Positions 1 through 8,892 of a stretch of 64,000 nucleotides of DNA are shown piece by piece. The notes under the pieces are model-generated. The model had not been told where the DNA came from. It saw only the letters and a program-made list of their open reading frames with translations, and ran no database searches. The translations under genes and the position numbers were made by a program. This stretch comes from Clostridia bacterium (GTDB lineage: Bacteria; Bacillota; Clostridia; TANB77; CAG-508): positions 48,493 through 112,492 of the forward strand of contig JAFXGW010000042.1 in the NCBI GenBank assembly GCA_017536685.1. The letters are read 5' to 3'. Numbering within the stretch: position 1 is the stretch's first letter; each line of letters opens with the position of its first letter.

Positions 1-2466
1 TATAGAAAATTGATTCTAAAAGAAACAAGTACAAAAATGCAAGATGGAAAAATTATAATAAATTTAAATGCTTCAGAGATTGCTGGCATGATTATAGGTG
101 TTGTAATGGTATTAATAGTATTATTACTTTTAGTATCATATATGACAATGTATGATTCTCAAAGACTTGTAACAGATTCGATGACAAATTCTACTTTGCA
201 ACCAATAATTCAAGAATCAACTACTAAAGGTGATTCTAGTACAATCCTTTCTGAAATGGGAATAACAAATGATGCTTCAGATACTAATGGAAGTTCTATT
301 GATTTTGATTTTTCTTTAAAAAATGATAATACTGAAAATGATATGCATATAAGTAATATGGAAAATTTAAAAGAAAATGATAAAATAGAAAAAGATATTC
401 AAAATCAAGAAAATGTAAGAAATGTATTTTTAGAAAGTTTAGCGTTTATACCTGAATTGATTACTAAAGAAGGAAATGCTGAAGTTGATTTGAAAATTAG
501 TGATAATATAACAACTTGGAATATACAAACTATCGGAAATACCAAAAACGGTAATGTTGGATTTTCTACTAATTCATTTAAAGTTTTTAAAGAATTTTTT
601 GTAGATTTTTCACTTCCGACAAATTCAGTGGTAACTGATAGAGTGAGCATTCCAGTTACATTATATAATTATACAGAAAATGACCTTACAATTAATCTAA
701 ATGTAAAAGAAAATGATTGGTCAAAAATTGGAGATTATGAAAAAATAATTACTATACCTGCGAAACAAACCAATATGATATATGTTCCTTTGGATATTAC
801 AAAAGCTGGAAGCAATACACTTAGAATTGAAACTTCAAGTGGAACTATTTCAGATATCGTAGAAAAGACAATGCTTGTAAAACCAAATGGCTTAGAAATA
901 AACAAAATGGTTTCTAGTGGAATAATTGAAAATAGTTATTCACAAGATTTGATTTTTAATGAAGATGCTATAGAAGGAACTAAAAATATAAAAATAAGAT
1001 TGTATGCAAGTCCAATAGCTCAAGCAATTGAAAACATTGAAGGAATGTTAGAAATGCCAACTGGATGCTTTGAACAAACATCATCATCTTTGTATCCGGA
1101 TATTTTAGTTTTAAGATATTTGAGAGAGAATAATTTAAATAATGCAGAACTTGAGAATAAAGCTTTAGAATATATTTCAGCAGGATATCAAAAAATATTA
1201 ACATATGAAGTTCCTGGCACACCAGGTGGATATTCATTATATGGTGATTCACCAGCTGAACCAGTATTAACTGCATTTGGTTTAATGGAAATATCTGAAT
1301 TATCAAAGGTATATGAAGTAGATGAAAATGTTATAAAAGAAATGACTGAATATTTATTTAGTGTTCAAAAGAGTAATGGAACATTTGATTATTCTTCAAC
1401 ATATATTGGTGGTTCTGCTTCAACTGATAAATTGGCAATGAATGCTTATATTATTTGGGCGTTATCAGAAGTTGCGCCAAAAGATTCTAGACTTGAAAAA
1501 TCAATTGAATATTTGAGTAAAGAAATGAAAAATGCATCTGATAGTTATACTTTAGCGCTAATGGCTAATATATTTGTGAATACAGAAAAAAGAGCATTAG
1601 CAAATGAAGTTATGGATGAATTGAAAGCAAAGATAAAAACTACTCAAGATGGTGCTTTTGTTGAATCCTCAATAAGTGATTACTATGGTACAAGAGGAAA
1701 ATATCAAAATATACAAACAACAGCACTTACTTCAATGGCTTTAACTAAATTGAATTCGAATCAAAAAACAAATTCTGAAATTATAAAATATCTTCAAAGT
1801 GTGAAGGATTATAGAGGAACTTGGGGAACAACTCAAAGTACAATATTAGCATTGAAAGCTATAACAGATTATATATCTAATTCTGATATAAAAGAACAAA
1901 CAATCGTGGTTTCTTTAAATGGAGAAGAAAAGAAGATTGAAATTGGAGAAGAGGCGTTAGGGGTATACGAATTGGATTTTGAGAATGTTGAAAAAGAAAA
2001 TAATTTTTCAATTGAAATGAAAAAAGGAAAAATTACGTATGAGGTAATAAAAAATTATTATCAAACCTATGATAAAATAGATAATAAGCAAACAATAGTT
2101 ATTTCGCAAGATATTACAAATAAAGCTAAAGTTAATGATGTAATTACTCAAAATATAACAATAAAAAATAAATCTGATTATATTGAAAATGGCTTAGTAG
2201 AAATAAATATTCCACAAGGTTGTAGTGTAATTGAAGAATCTTTATTAGCATTAAAATATAATGGAATAATTGAAAAATATGAATATAATTATGGGAAAAT
2301 AAATATATATTTAAGAGAAGTTAGTAAAGAAGAACAAATAGATATAAAGATTGAATATAGAGCTTTATATCCTGAAAATATTACAGGTGCAGCAATGAGA
2401 GTATTTGACTATTACAATCCTGATATAGAAGGAATTTGTAGCCCAGTAAATATATTTGTTGATTAG
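1..2466 (+). CDS. Alpha-2-macroglobulin family surface protein (5' partial)
   Basis: Bacterial alpha-2-macroglobulins are cell-surface protease traps. The reading frame is open from base 1, so the gene begins upstream; the first in-window start-like codon is TTG at 10. Counting from that codon, a hydrophobic membrane segment lies near residues 25-47, followed by an Asn/Asp/Glu-rich linker, then a beta-sandwich region (about 200-300) and an alpha/alpha-barrel thioester domain. The thioester signature PTGCFEQTSS is intact (Cys near residue 353), so the internal Cys-Gln thioester could form. A hairpin terminator follows directly. The internal membrane segment before the thioester half is unusual; the missing upstream part would show whether MG domains precede it. 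The family call is firm, the exact substrate unknown. Confidence 0.8.
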   Translation, partial: YRKLILKETSTKMQDGKIIINLNASEIAGMIIGVVMVLIVLLLLVSYMTMYDSQRLVTDSMTNSTLQPIIQESTTKGDSSTILSEMGITNDASDTNGSSIDFDFSLKNDNTENDMHISNMENLKENDKIEKDIQNQENVRNVFLESLAFIPELITKEGNAEVDLKISDNITTWNIQTIGNTKNGNVGFSTNSFKVFKEFFVDFSLPTNSVVTDRVSIPVTLYNYTENDLTINLNVKENDWSKIGDYEKIITIPAKQTNMIYVPLDITKAGSNTLRIETSSGTISDIVEKTMLVKPNGLEINKMVSSGIIENSYSQDLIFNEDAIEGTKNIKIRLYASPIAQAIENIEGMLEMPTGCFEQTSSSLYPDILVLRYLRENNLNNAELENKALEYISAGYQKILTYEVPGTPGGYSLYGDSPAEPVLTAFGLMEISELSKVYEVDENVIKEMTEYLFSVQKSNGTFDYSSTYIGGSASTDKLAMNAYIIWALSEVAPKDSRLEKSIEYLSKEMKNASDSYTLALMANIFVNTEKRALANEVMDELKAKIKTTQDGAFVESSISDYYGTRGKYQNIQTTALTSMALTKLNSNQKTNSEIIKYLQSVKDYRGTWGTTQSTILALKAITDYISNSDIKEQTIVVSLNGEEKKIEIGEEALGVYELDFENVEKENNFSIEMKKGKITYEVIKNYYQTYDKIDNKQTIVISQDITNKAKVNDVITQNITIKNKSDYIENGLVEINIPQGCSVIEESLLALKYNGIIEKYEYNYGKINIYLREVSKEEQIDIKIEYRALYPENITGAAMRVFDYYNPDIEGICSPVNIFVD

Positions 2467-2476
2467 TAAAAATAAT

Positions 2477-2518
2477 AAACTGCAAATTGATATAATAAAA
2501 TATTAATTTGCAGTTTTT
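2477..2518 (+). terminator. Rho-independent terminator after the macroglobulin gene
   Basis: A 12-bp stem (AAACTGCAAATT with AATTTGCAGTTT) and a T-rich tail lie 10 bp after the stop codon. Confidence 0.85.
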
Positions 2519-2637
2519 ATATATTTAAACAGATTAATACAATAATACAATAATAAATAATAAGATAGAAATTTATTTGGTAATATAAAATAATGCTATA
2601 ATTGATTTTTGGTGGGGGACAAAATTGTAAAAAGTAC

Positions 2638-2688
2638 TTGAAAAGTTCGATAAAATATTATAGAATATCTTTGGTCAAAAGTGACCAA
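2638..2688 (+). promoter_or_regulatory. gapA promoter with overlapping operator-like palindrome
   Basis: TTGAAA at 2638-2643 and TAGAAT at 2661-2666 are separated by 17 bp, a good sigma-A promoter. Immediately downstream, at the expected start of transcription, lies a perfect 7-bp inverted repeat TTGGTCA-AAAG-TGACCAA (2671-2688). Its position fits a repressor site controlling glycolytic gene expression. No regulator gene is adjacent. The palindrome is seen directly; its function is inferred. Confidence 0.7.
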
Positions 2689-2744
2689 AATATAAACAGA
2701 TACTAAAAAGACATTAAAGTATCAGAAGTGGAGGAATTTATATT

Positions 2745-3764
2745 ATGTCAGTAAAAGTAGCTATAAATGGTTTTGGACGTATTGGACGTCTTGCGTTTAG
2801 ACAAATGTTTGGAGCAGAAGGGTATGAAATCGTTGCAATTAACGATTTAACAAGCCCAGATATGTTAGCTCACCTTTTAAAATATGACTCTGCACAAAAA
2901 AGATATGACAAAGCAGATACAGTAGTAGCTGGGGAAGACTCTATTACAGTAGATGGAAAAACAATCAAAATTTATGCAGAAAAAGATGCAGCTAATTTAC
3001 CTTGGGGAGAAATCGGAGTTGACGTTGTTTTAGAATGTACAGGTTTCTATACATCAAAAGAAAAAGCATCAGCTCATATTACAGCAGGAGCTAAAAAAGT
3101 TGTTATATCTGCACCAGCAGGAAAAGACTTACCAACAATCGTTTATGGAGTAAACGAAGGAACATTAACAGCAGAGGATAATATTATTTCTGCAGCATCT
3201 TGTACAACAAACTGTTTAGCACCTATGGCTAAAGCATTAAATGATTATGCACCAATCCAATCAGGAATTATGACAACAGTTCACGCTTATACAGGAGATC
3301 AAATGGTACTTGATGGACCACATAGAAAAGGAGATTTAAGAAGAGCTAGAGCAGCAGCTGTAAATATCGTTCCTAACTCAACAGGAGCAGCTAAAGCAAT
3401 TGGATTAGTTATTCCAGAATTAAATGGAAAATTAATCGGATCTGCACAAAGAGTTCCAGTTCCAACAGGATCTTCAACAATATTAATTGCTACAGTAAGA
3501 TCAAATGAAGAAGTTACAGTTGATTCAATCAACGCAGCTATGAAAGCAGCTTCAAATGCATCTTATGGATATACAGAAGAACCATTAGTTTCTTCAGATA
3601 TTATCGGAATTACACACGGTTCTTTATTTGATGCAACACAAACAATGGTTGCTAAAGTAGAAGAAGGATTATACCAAGTACAAGTTGTATCATGGTATGA
3701 CAATGAAAATTCTTACACAAGCCAAATGGTAAGAACAATTAAATATTTTGCTGAATTAGGATAA
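2745..3764 (+). CDS. gapA: Glyceraldehyde-3-phosphate dehydrogenase
   Basis: Cytosolic glycolytic enzyme that oxidises glyceraldehyde 3-phosphate to 1,3-bisphosphoglycerate with NAD+ and phosphate. The protein is 339 aa, normal for the family. The N-terminal Rossmann motif [12 protein letters not shown] starts near residue 8. The catalytic cysteine lies in [12 protein letters not shown] (Cys about 153), and the C-terminal [14 protein letters not shown] motif is present. A GGAGG ribosome binding site precedes the ATG. It heads the glycolytic cluster gapA-pgk-tpiA-gpmI and has its own promoter and operator-like palindrome. Codon use is biased toward highly expressed genes, with more ATC and AAC than neighbours. 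Confidence 0.97.
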   Translation: MSVKVAINGFGRIGRLAFRQMFGAEGYEIVAINDLTSPDMLAHLLKYDSAQKRYDKADTVVAGEDSITVDGKTIKIYAEKDAANLPWGEIGVDVVLECTGFYTSKEKASAHITAGAKKVVISAPAGKDLPTIVYGVNEGTLTAEDNIISAASCTTNCLAPMAKALNDYAPIQSGIMTTVHAYTGDQMVLDGPHRKGDLRRARAAAVNIVPNSTGAAKAIGLVIPELNGKLIGSAQRVPVPTGSSTILIATVRSNEEVTVDSINAAMKAASNASYGYTEEPLVSSDIIGITHGSLFDATQTMVAKVEEGLYQVQVVSWYDNENSYTSQMVRTIKYFAELG

Positions 3765-3817
3765 TTAAATTGGCATAAAATTTTAATTTTGTGCCTATTA
3801 GATTATATAAATTTAAT

Positions 3818-3869
3818 AGCAATAAAGAGCTAGTGGTGGAGGGCGGACCTTTATTGCTAGCTCATTTTT
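3818..3869 (+). promoter_or_regulatory. Overlapping alternative hairpins between gapA and pgk (terminator/antiterminator-like)
   Basis: GAGCTAG (3827-3833) pairs with CTAGCTC (3857-3863), followed by ATTTTTG, which looks like a weak terminator. AGCAATAAAG (3818-3827) pairs with CTTTATTGCT (3849-3858). The two helices overlap, so they are mutually exclusive or form a pseudoknot. The loop between is purine-rich, with GGTGGAGGGCGGACC. This is a terminator in its simplest reading, but the arrangement resembles an attenuator that sets the gapA to pgk ratio. Confidence 0.55.
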
Positions 3870-3870
3870 G

Positions 3871-3910
3871 TTTATTTAGTATGAAATGTATAAAAATTGT
3901 ACTAAATAAA
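3871..3910. repeat. 11-bp inverted repeat upstream of pgk
   Basis: TTTATTTAGTA (3871-3881) and TACTAAATAAA (3900-3910) are perfect inverted copies 18 bp apart, between the gapA 3' hairpins and pgk. It may be an operator or the stem of a pgk leader; no function can be assigned. Confidence 0.5.
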
Positions 3911-3978
3911 ATATAAATTAGTTAGTATGAAGATAAAATATATTTATAAAACTTCAAATATAAGAAAGGAAAATAAAA

Positions 3979-5169
3979 ATGAATAAGAAAACAGTAAGAG
4001 ATATTGATTTAAAAGGAAAAAAAGTATTAGTTAGATGTGATTTTAATGTACCTTATAATGAAGAAAGAGTTATCACAGATAACAGAAGAATTGTAGCTGC
4101 TTTACCTACAATTAAATATTTATTAGAAAATAATTGTAAAGTAATTTTATGTTCTCACTTAGGAAGACCAAAAGGACAAGTAAAACCAGAATTTTCTCTA
4201 GATATAGTAGCTGCAGAGCTTTCTAAATTATTAGGATTAGAAGTTAAATTAGCTAAAGATGTTGTTGGAGAAGATGCAAAAAATCTAGCAGCTAACTTAA
4301 ACGAAGGAGAAGTTATGCTTCTTGAAAATGTAAGATATGAAGCTGGAGAAGAAAAAAATGATGAAGAATTATCAAAAGCATTTGCTTCCTTAGTAGAAGT
4401 ATTTGTAAATGACGCTTTCGGAACAGCTCACAGAGCACATAGCTCAACAACAGGTGTTGCAAGCTTTTTACCAGCAGTTTCTGGATTCTTAATTGAAAAA
4501 GAATTAAACTTTTTAGGAACAGCTTTAGAAAATCCTGAAAGACCATTTATGGCTATTTTAGGTGGTAAAAAAGTTTCTGATAAAATTGGTGTTATTGAAG
4601 CTTTAATTGAAAAAGTTGATGTTTTAATGATTGGTGGAGCTATGGCTTACACATTCTTTAAATCAATGGGATATAATGTTGGAAATTCAATTTGCGAATT
4701 AGATAAATTAGATTTAGCTCAAGAATTAATGGAAAAAGCTAAAGCTAAAGGTGTTAAATTAATGTTACCAGTTGATACAAAAGTTGGTAAAGAATTTGAT
4801 GCAAACACAGAAAGCAAAACAGTTAAATATACAGAAATTCCTGATGGATGGGAAGGATTTGACATTGGTCAATAAACAATCGAATTATATGCAAATGAAT
4901 TAAAAAATGCTAAAACAGTTATCTGGAATGGACCTGTTGGATTATTTGAATTTGATCAATTTGCTATTGGAACAAACAGTATAGCAAAAACACTTGCTGA
5001 TGTTGATGCTGTTAAAATAATTGGTGGTGGAGATTCAGCTGCAGCTGTTGAAAAAGCAGGATTAGCTGAAAAATTTACACACATTTCTACAGGTGGTGGA
5101 GCATCTTTAGAATTCTTAGAAGGTAAAAAATTGCCAGGAATTGAAGCTTTACAAAATGTTAATGATTAG
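3979..5169 (+). CDS. pgk: Phosphoglycerate kinase with an in-frame TAA
   Basis: Makes ATP by transferring phosphate from 1,3-bisphosphoglycerate to ADP in glycolysis. Codons 1-298 carry [17 protein letters not shown] and the central PGK motifs. Codon 299 is TAA (4873-4875), at the position where the family normally has the DIGPKT lysine (here DIGQ-stop-T). After it the same frame continues for 97 codons to TAG at 5167-5169 with intact, essential C-terminal motifs ([29 protein letters not shown]). The total of 396 codons matches the normal family length. Without read-through the product lacks the nucleotide-binding end and should be inactive. The downstream part shows no decay, so read-through, a recent nonsense mutation or a sequence error are the options. 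Confidence 0.9.
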
Positions 5170-5227
5170 TTGATTTACATTTTGAGAATAGTAGACAAAT
5201 TATAAAATAAATAATATTAAAAAATAA

Positions 5228-5268
5228 AAGCGGGCAAATAAGCTTACATTATATACTTGTCCGCTTAA
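5228..5268 (+). terminator. Hairpin after pgk
   Basis: AAGCGGGCAA (5228-5237) pairs with TTGTCCGCTT (5257-5266), including one G-U pair. There is no strong T tract, so it could be an incomplete terminator or a processing/stability hairpin. Confidence 0.55.
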
Positions 5269-5341
5269 ATAATAGAAATTATATAAAATATTAGTTTCTA
5301 TTTATATGAGATTTAAAAATCAAAATCGAGAGGAGATTTTT

Positions 5342-6094
5342 ATGAGAAGAAAAGTTATTGCAGGAAACTGGAAAATGAACATGCTTCCAAATGAAGCAAT
5401 TGATTATATTCAAGCTTTTGAACCATTAGTTAAAGATGCTGAAGCTGAAGTTATTTTATGTGTTCCATATACAGACTTATTCTATTGTTTAATGAATGCA
5501 CAAGGAACAAATATTAAAATAGGTGCTCAAAATATGCACTTTGCTGAAACAGGAGCATATACAGGAGAAGTTTCAGGAAAAATGTTAAAATCTATAGGAG
5601 TTGAATATGTTATTATAGGTCACTCTGAAAGAAGACAATATTATAACGAAACAGATGAAACAGTAAATAAAAAATTAAAAGCTGCTTTTGAAAATGAATT
5701 AAAACCAATCGTATGTGTTGGAGAAAGTTTAGAAGAAAGAGAAGCTGGAAAAACAGAAGAAATAATTACTTCTCAAACAAGACTTGCATTAGATGGATTA
5801 ACAAATGAACAAGTTAAAGCTACAATTATAGCTTATGAACCAATCTGGGCTATTGGAACAGGAAAAACAGCAACTTCAGAAGATGCTAATAATTCAATAA
5901 AAGCAATAAGAGAAGAAGTAAAAAGAATTTATGGTGAAGAAGTTTCAGAAGAAGTTATTATCCAATATGGCGGAAGTGTAAAATCTTCAAACGCAAAAGA
6001 ATTATTCTCAACATCAGATATTGATGGTGGATTAGTTGGTGGAGCAAGCTTAAAACCGGATGAATTCAGTAAAATAGTAAATTACAACAAATAA
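5342..6094 (+). CDS. tpiA: Triosephosphate isomerase
   Basis: Interconverts dihydroxyacetone phosphate and glyceraldehyde 3-phosphate. The ATG at 5342 is preferred over the ATG at 5306 because GAGAGGAG lies just before it and the protein then begins MRRKVIAGNWKMN as in the family, giving 250 aa. The catalytic residues are visible: Lys in GNWKMN, His in IIGHSERR and Glu in AYEPIWAIGTG. The phosphate-binding QYGGSVK and GGLVGGASL loops are present. It is third in the glycolytic cluster. Confidence 0.97.
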   Translation: MRRKVIAGNWKMNMLPNEAIDYIQAFEPLVKDAEAEVILCVPYTDLFYCLMNAQGTNIKIGAQNMHFAETGAYTGEVSGKMLKSIGVEYVIIGHSERRQYYNETDETVNKKLKAAFENELKPIVCVGESLEEREAGKTEEIITSQTRLALDGLTNEQVKATIIAYEPIWAIGTGKTATSEDANNSIKAIREEVKRIYGEEVSEEVIIQYGGSVKSSNAKELFSTSDIDGGLVGGASLKPDEFSKIVNYNK

Positions 6095-6114
6095 TATTGA
6101 GCAAAATGAAAGAA

Positions 6115-6160
6115 TATATAGTTTTGTAGAGTAAATTAACTAAACTATATAGTGTTTTAT
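6115..6160 (+). terminator. Hairpin terminator after tpiA
   Basis: TATATAGTTT (6115-6124) pairs with AAACTATATA (6142-6151), followed by GTGTTTTATT. Confidence 0.5.
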
Positions 6161-6232
6161 TAAAATATATAATCGAATGCTAAAATTAGATTTATATAAC
6201 GGTTTATATAGAAAGAGGGACGAAATAATATT

Positions 6233-7765
6233 ATGGGAAAACTAACAATGTTAATGATACTAGATGGATTTGGTGTCAATGAAAAAGAAGAAGGAAATGG
6301 AGTAAAACAAGCTAATATTCCACATTTAAATGAAATACTAACCAAAAATCCAAACACAATAATTCACACAAGTGGATTAGAAGTGGGACTTCCAGAAGGA
6401 CAAATGGGAAACTCAGAAGTAGGTCATACAAATATTGGTGCTGGAAGAATTATATATCAAGATTTAGCTAAAATAACAAAAGCTATAGAAGATGGGAATT
6501 TCTTTAGTGTACCAGAATTTGTAAAAGCAATTGAGAATTGTAAAGCTAATAATTCAAAATTACATTTAATGGGATTATTATCTGATGGTGGAGTACATAG
6601 TCATAATCGTCATTTATATGGGCTTTTAGAATTAGCTAAAAGAAAAGATTTTGAAGATGTATATGTACATTGCTTTATGGATGGAAGAGATACTCCACCA
6701 GCATCAGGAGAAAATTATATAACAGAACTTGAACAAAAAATGCAAGAAAAAGGCGTTGGACAAATAGCAACTCTATCTGGAAGATTTTACGCTATGGATA
6801 GAGATAAAAGATGGGAAAGAGTTTCAGAAAGCTATAACGCGATGGTTAATGGAATTGGAGAAAAAGCAACTTCTGCTATTTCTGCAATCGAAGAATCTTA
6901 TCAAAAAGAAGTTTTTGATGAATTTGTTAAACCGACAGTTATAACAAATAAAGCAGGAGAACCAGTTGCAAAAATTGAGGATGGTGATTCAGTAATATTC
7001 TTTAACTTCAGACCAGATAGAGCTAGAGAAATAACAAGAGCAATTGTTGATAAAGAATTTGATGGATTTGAAACAAAAAAATTAAACACATATTTTGTTT
7101 GTATGACTCCTTATGATGAAACAATGCCAAATGTTGAAATCGCATATAGAAAAGAAGAAATTAGAAATACATTTGGAGAATATATTTCAAGAAGAGGATT
7201 AAAACAATTAAGAATTGCTGAAACAGAAAAATATGCACACGTAACATTCTTCTTTAATGGTGGAGAAGAAAAACAATATGAAGGTGAAGATAGAATTTTA
7301 GTTCCATCACCTAAAGTTGAAACTTATGATTTAAAACCTGAGATGAGCGCTTATGAAGTTTGTGATAAAGTTGTTGAAGCAATCAAATCAGAAAAATATG
7401 ATTCTATTATATTAAACTTTGCTAATCCAGATATGGTTGGACATACTGGAAATACAGATGCAGTAGTTAAAGCTTTAGAAGCTATTGATGAATGTGTTCA
7501 AAAAGTAGTAGATGCTGTAAATGAAGTAAATGGTACTTTATTAATAACAGCAGATCATGGAAATTGTGAGCAAATGATTGATTATAAAACTGGAGAACCA
7601 CAAACAGCACATACAACAAATCCAGTTCCGCTTGCAATAGTCGGATTACCAAGTAACAAAAAAATAAGAGAAGGACGTTTGGCTGACTTGGCACCAACCA
7701 TGTTAGACATAATGGGATTAGAAAAACCTGATGAAATGACAGGAGAAAGTTTAATTCAAAATTAA
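6233..7765 (+). CDS. gpmI: 2,3-bisphosphoglycerate-independent phosphoglycerate mutase
   Basis: Mn-dependent enzyme converting 3- to 2-phosphoglycerate, of the alkaline phosphatase superfamily. At 510 aa it is the normal length. The phosphorylated serine lies in GNSEVGH (about residue 65), with MDGRDTPP, NFRPDRAREI and the metal-binding ADHGNCEQM near the C-terminus. The start follows a GAAAGAGG ribosome binding site. The cofactor-independent form is typical of spore formers, where the enzyme's pH and Mn dependence helps store 3-phosphoglycerate in spores. Confidence 0.97.
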   Translation: MGKLTMLMILDGFGVNEKEEGNGVKQANIPHLNEILTKNPNTIIHTSGLEVGLPEGQMGNSEVGHTNIGAGRIIYQDLAKITKAIEDGNFFSVPEFVKAIENCKANNSKLHLMGLLSDGGVHSHNRHLYGLLELAKRKDFEDVYVHCFMDGRDTPPASGENYITELEQKMQEKGVGQIATLSGRFYAMDRDKRWERVSESYNAMVNGIGEKATSAISAIEESYQKEVFDEFVKPTVITNKAGEPVAKIEDGDSVIFFNFRPDRAREITRAIVDKEFDGFETKKLNTYFVCMTPYDETMPNVEIAYRKEEIRNTFGEYISRRGLKQLRIAETEKYAHVTFFFNGGEEKQYEGEDRILVPSPKVETYDLKPEMSAYEVCDKVVEAIKSEKYDSIILNFANPDMVGHTGNTDAVVKALEAIDECVQKVVDAVNEVNGTLLITADHGNCEQMIDYKTGEPQTAHTTNPVPLAIVGLPSNKKIREGRLADLAPTMLDIMGLEKPDEMTGESLIQN

Positions 7766-7781
7766 CTTTTAGGAGAAATTT

Positions 7782-8522
7782 ATGATAAGCTTACCAGAAG
7801 AGAAAATTTTGTATTCAGAAATACAAAAAAAGTTGTTTTATATAATTCCTGAAAAATGGGAAAGCATATATTTATATGCTTCTGTAATTGACGTGCATGG
7901 ACAAAAGCCGGTTGGAGAAATGTATTTTTATTATTTACCAAAAGGTATAATAAAGAAAAAATATGTTAATGGATATGAAATACCATCAATATTTAATATT
8001 GATGAAGAACAATATTCAAAATTAATTACAGATATGTATAATCTAATAAAGCTTTTAAGAGAAAGAATGGCTGCTAGAGGAAAAAAGAAAATTTGGAGTA
8101 ATGTTACTATTACAATTAAAAATTTTCAATTTAAAATAGAATTCGATTATGAAGATTTAAGAAAATCACAGTTTGATTCTTATGAGCGCCATGTAATATG
8201 GAGATATAATTATTTAAGTGAAGATTCAGAAGCATTAAGTAGGAAAGATAAGAAAATTTTAGAATATTACAAAAAATATAAGGAAACAGAAATTACTCCT
8301 AAAAGAGATATGTATGTGGAAGGAATATATAAGCAACCTGTTAAGAATATTATAGACTTTGAAAAAACATTAACTGTTGATGAAGCTGTTGCACAATCAA
8401 AACCAGTTAATGAATTAAAAGGGAAGAAAAGTATTTTTAGATTAAAAAATAAAAGTGATGAAAATAAAGATGATGAAGATAATAAAACTTATAATAATCA
8501 AATTTTAAATTGGAAGAAATAA
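7782..8522 (+). CDS. YezG-family (DUF600) immunity-like protein with C-terminal extension
   Basis: YezG-type proteins are immunity partners of LXG or similar polymorphic toxins. The first 150 residues show the family pattern: a short amphipathic start, IIPEKWESIYLYA, MYFYYLPKG, the YSKLITDMYNLIKLLRE helix and FDYEDLRKSQFDSYERHVIW. The following 95 residues are charged and low-complexity, not part of the domain. It lies 16 bp after gpmI with its own AGGAGA ribosome binding site and is followed by a strong terminator. No toxin gene is next to it, so it is an orphan immunity gene or has another role. Confidence 0.65.
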   Translation: MISLPEEKILYSEIQKKLFYIIPEKWESIYLYASVIDVHGQKPVGEMYFYYLPKGIIKKKYVNGYEIPSIFNIDEEQYSKLITDMYNLIKLLRERMAARGKKKIWSNVTITIKNFQFKIEFDYEDLRKSQFDSYERHVIWRYNYLSEDSEALSRKDKKILEYYKKYKETEITPKRDMYVEGIYKQPVKNIIDFEKTLTVDEAVAQSKPVNELKGKKSIFRLKNKSDENKDDEDNKTYNNQILNWKK

Positions 8523-8570
8523 AATAAAAGAGTACTTCAAAAAGTGAAGTGCTCTTTTATTTTGTTTTTT
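8523..8570 (+). terminator. Strong terminator after the YezG-like gene
   Basis: A long stem (AATAAAAGAGTACTTCA with TGAAGTGCTCTTTTATT, one G-U pair) and a T tract start at the stop codon. Confidence 0.9.
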
Positions 8571-8577
8571 TACAAAT

Positions 8578-8826
8578 AATAATTTGTCGGTGAGTTTATA
8601 TAAGTTGCTCTCGGTTAATTATATATTTTATGTAATTCGTTTTCTTGCTGGTCGGGTGTTAATTTGAAAATTGGTCGCTCGTAGAAAGCTTTAAAAAGCT
8701 TTACTTCGCTAATTTTCAAATTATCAAAGCCTTCGGCGCACCCTCCCATTGCTGCGCGAAAACTTTTACAAAAATATATAAATTAACCTGTGGCAACATT
8801 TTGATTAAACAGCTCGACAAATTATT
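8578..8826. repeat. Palindromic non-coding element, family 1, copy 1
   Basis: The 8523-8892 gap holds a terminator and this 249-bp element. Its ends are a perfect 12-bp inverted repeat (AATAATTTGTCG and CGACAAATTATT). Inside are nested complementary arms: GTTAATTATATATTT with AAATATATAAATTAAC, GTTTTC with GAAAAC, and a central AATTTGAAAATT with AATTTTCAAATT. A second copy lies at 51076-51301 with the same conserved blocks (TTCTTGCTGGTC, CTGCGCGAAAAC) but different central arms. It resembles a miniature inverted-repeat element or a structured RNA. No coding frame is evident. Confidence 0.8.
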
Positions 8827-8892
8827 AGTTGTTTGTTCTAAAAATTAAAATTAGGAATATATATTATTAATACAAATAAAAGTGAGGAAAAA

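Noticed and set aside
4873..4875. TAA as a reassigned sense codon
   Set aside because: Most genes in the window end in TAA followed by terminators or new starts, so TAA is a normal stop; only pgk has an internal one.
8566..8892. tRNA or small gene in the region before spoIIIAA
   Set aside because: No cloverleaf or CCA end was seen; the region is explained by the palindromic element.
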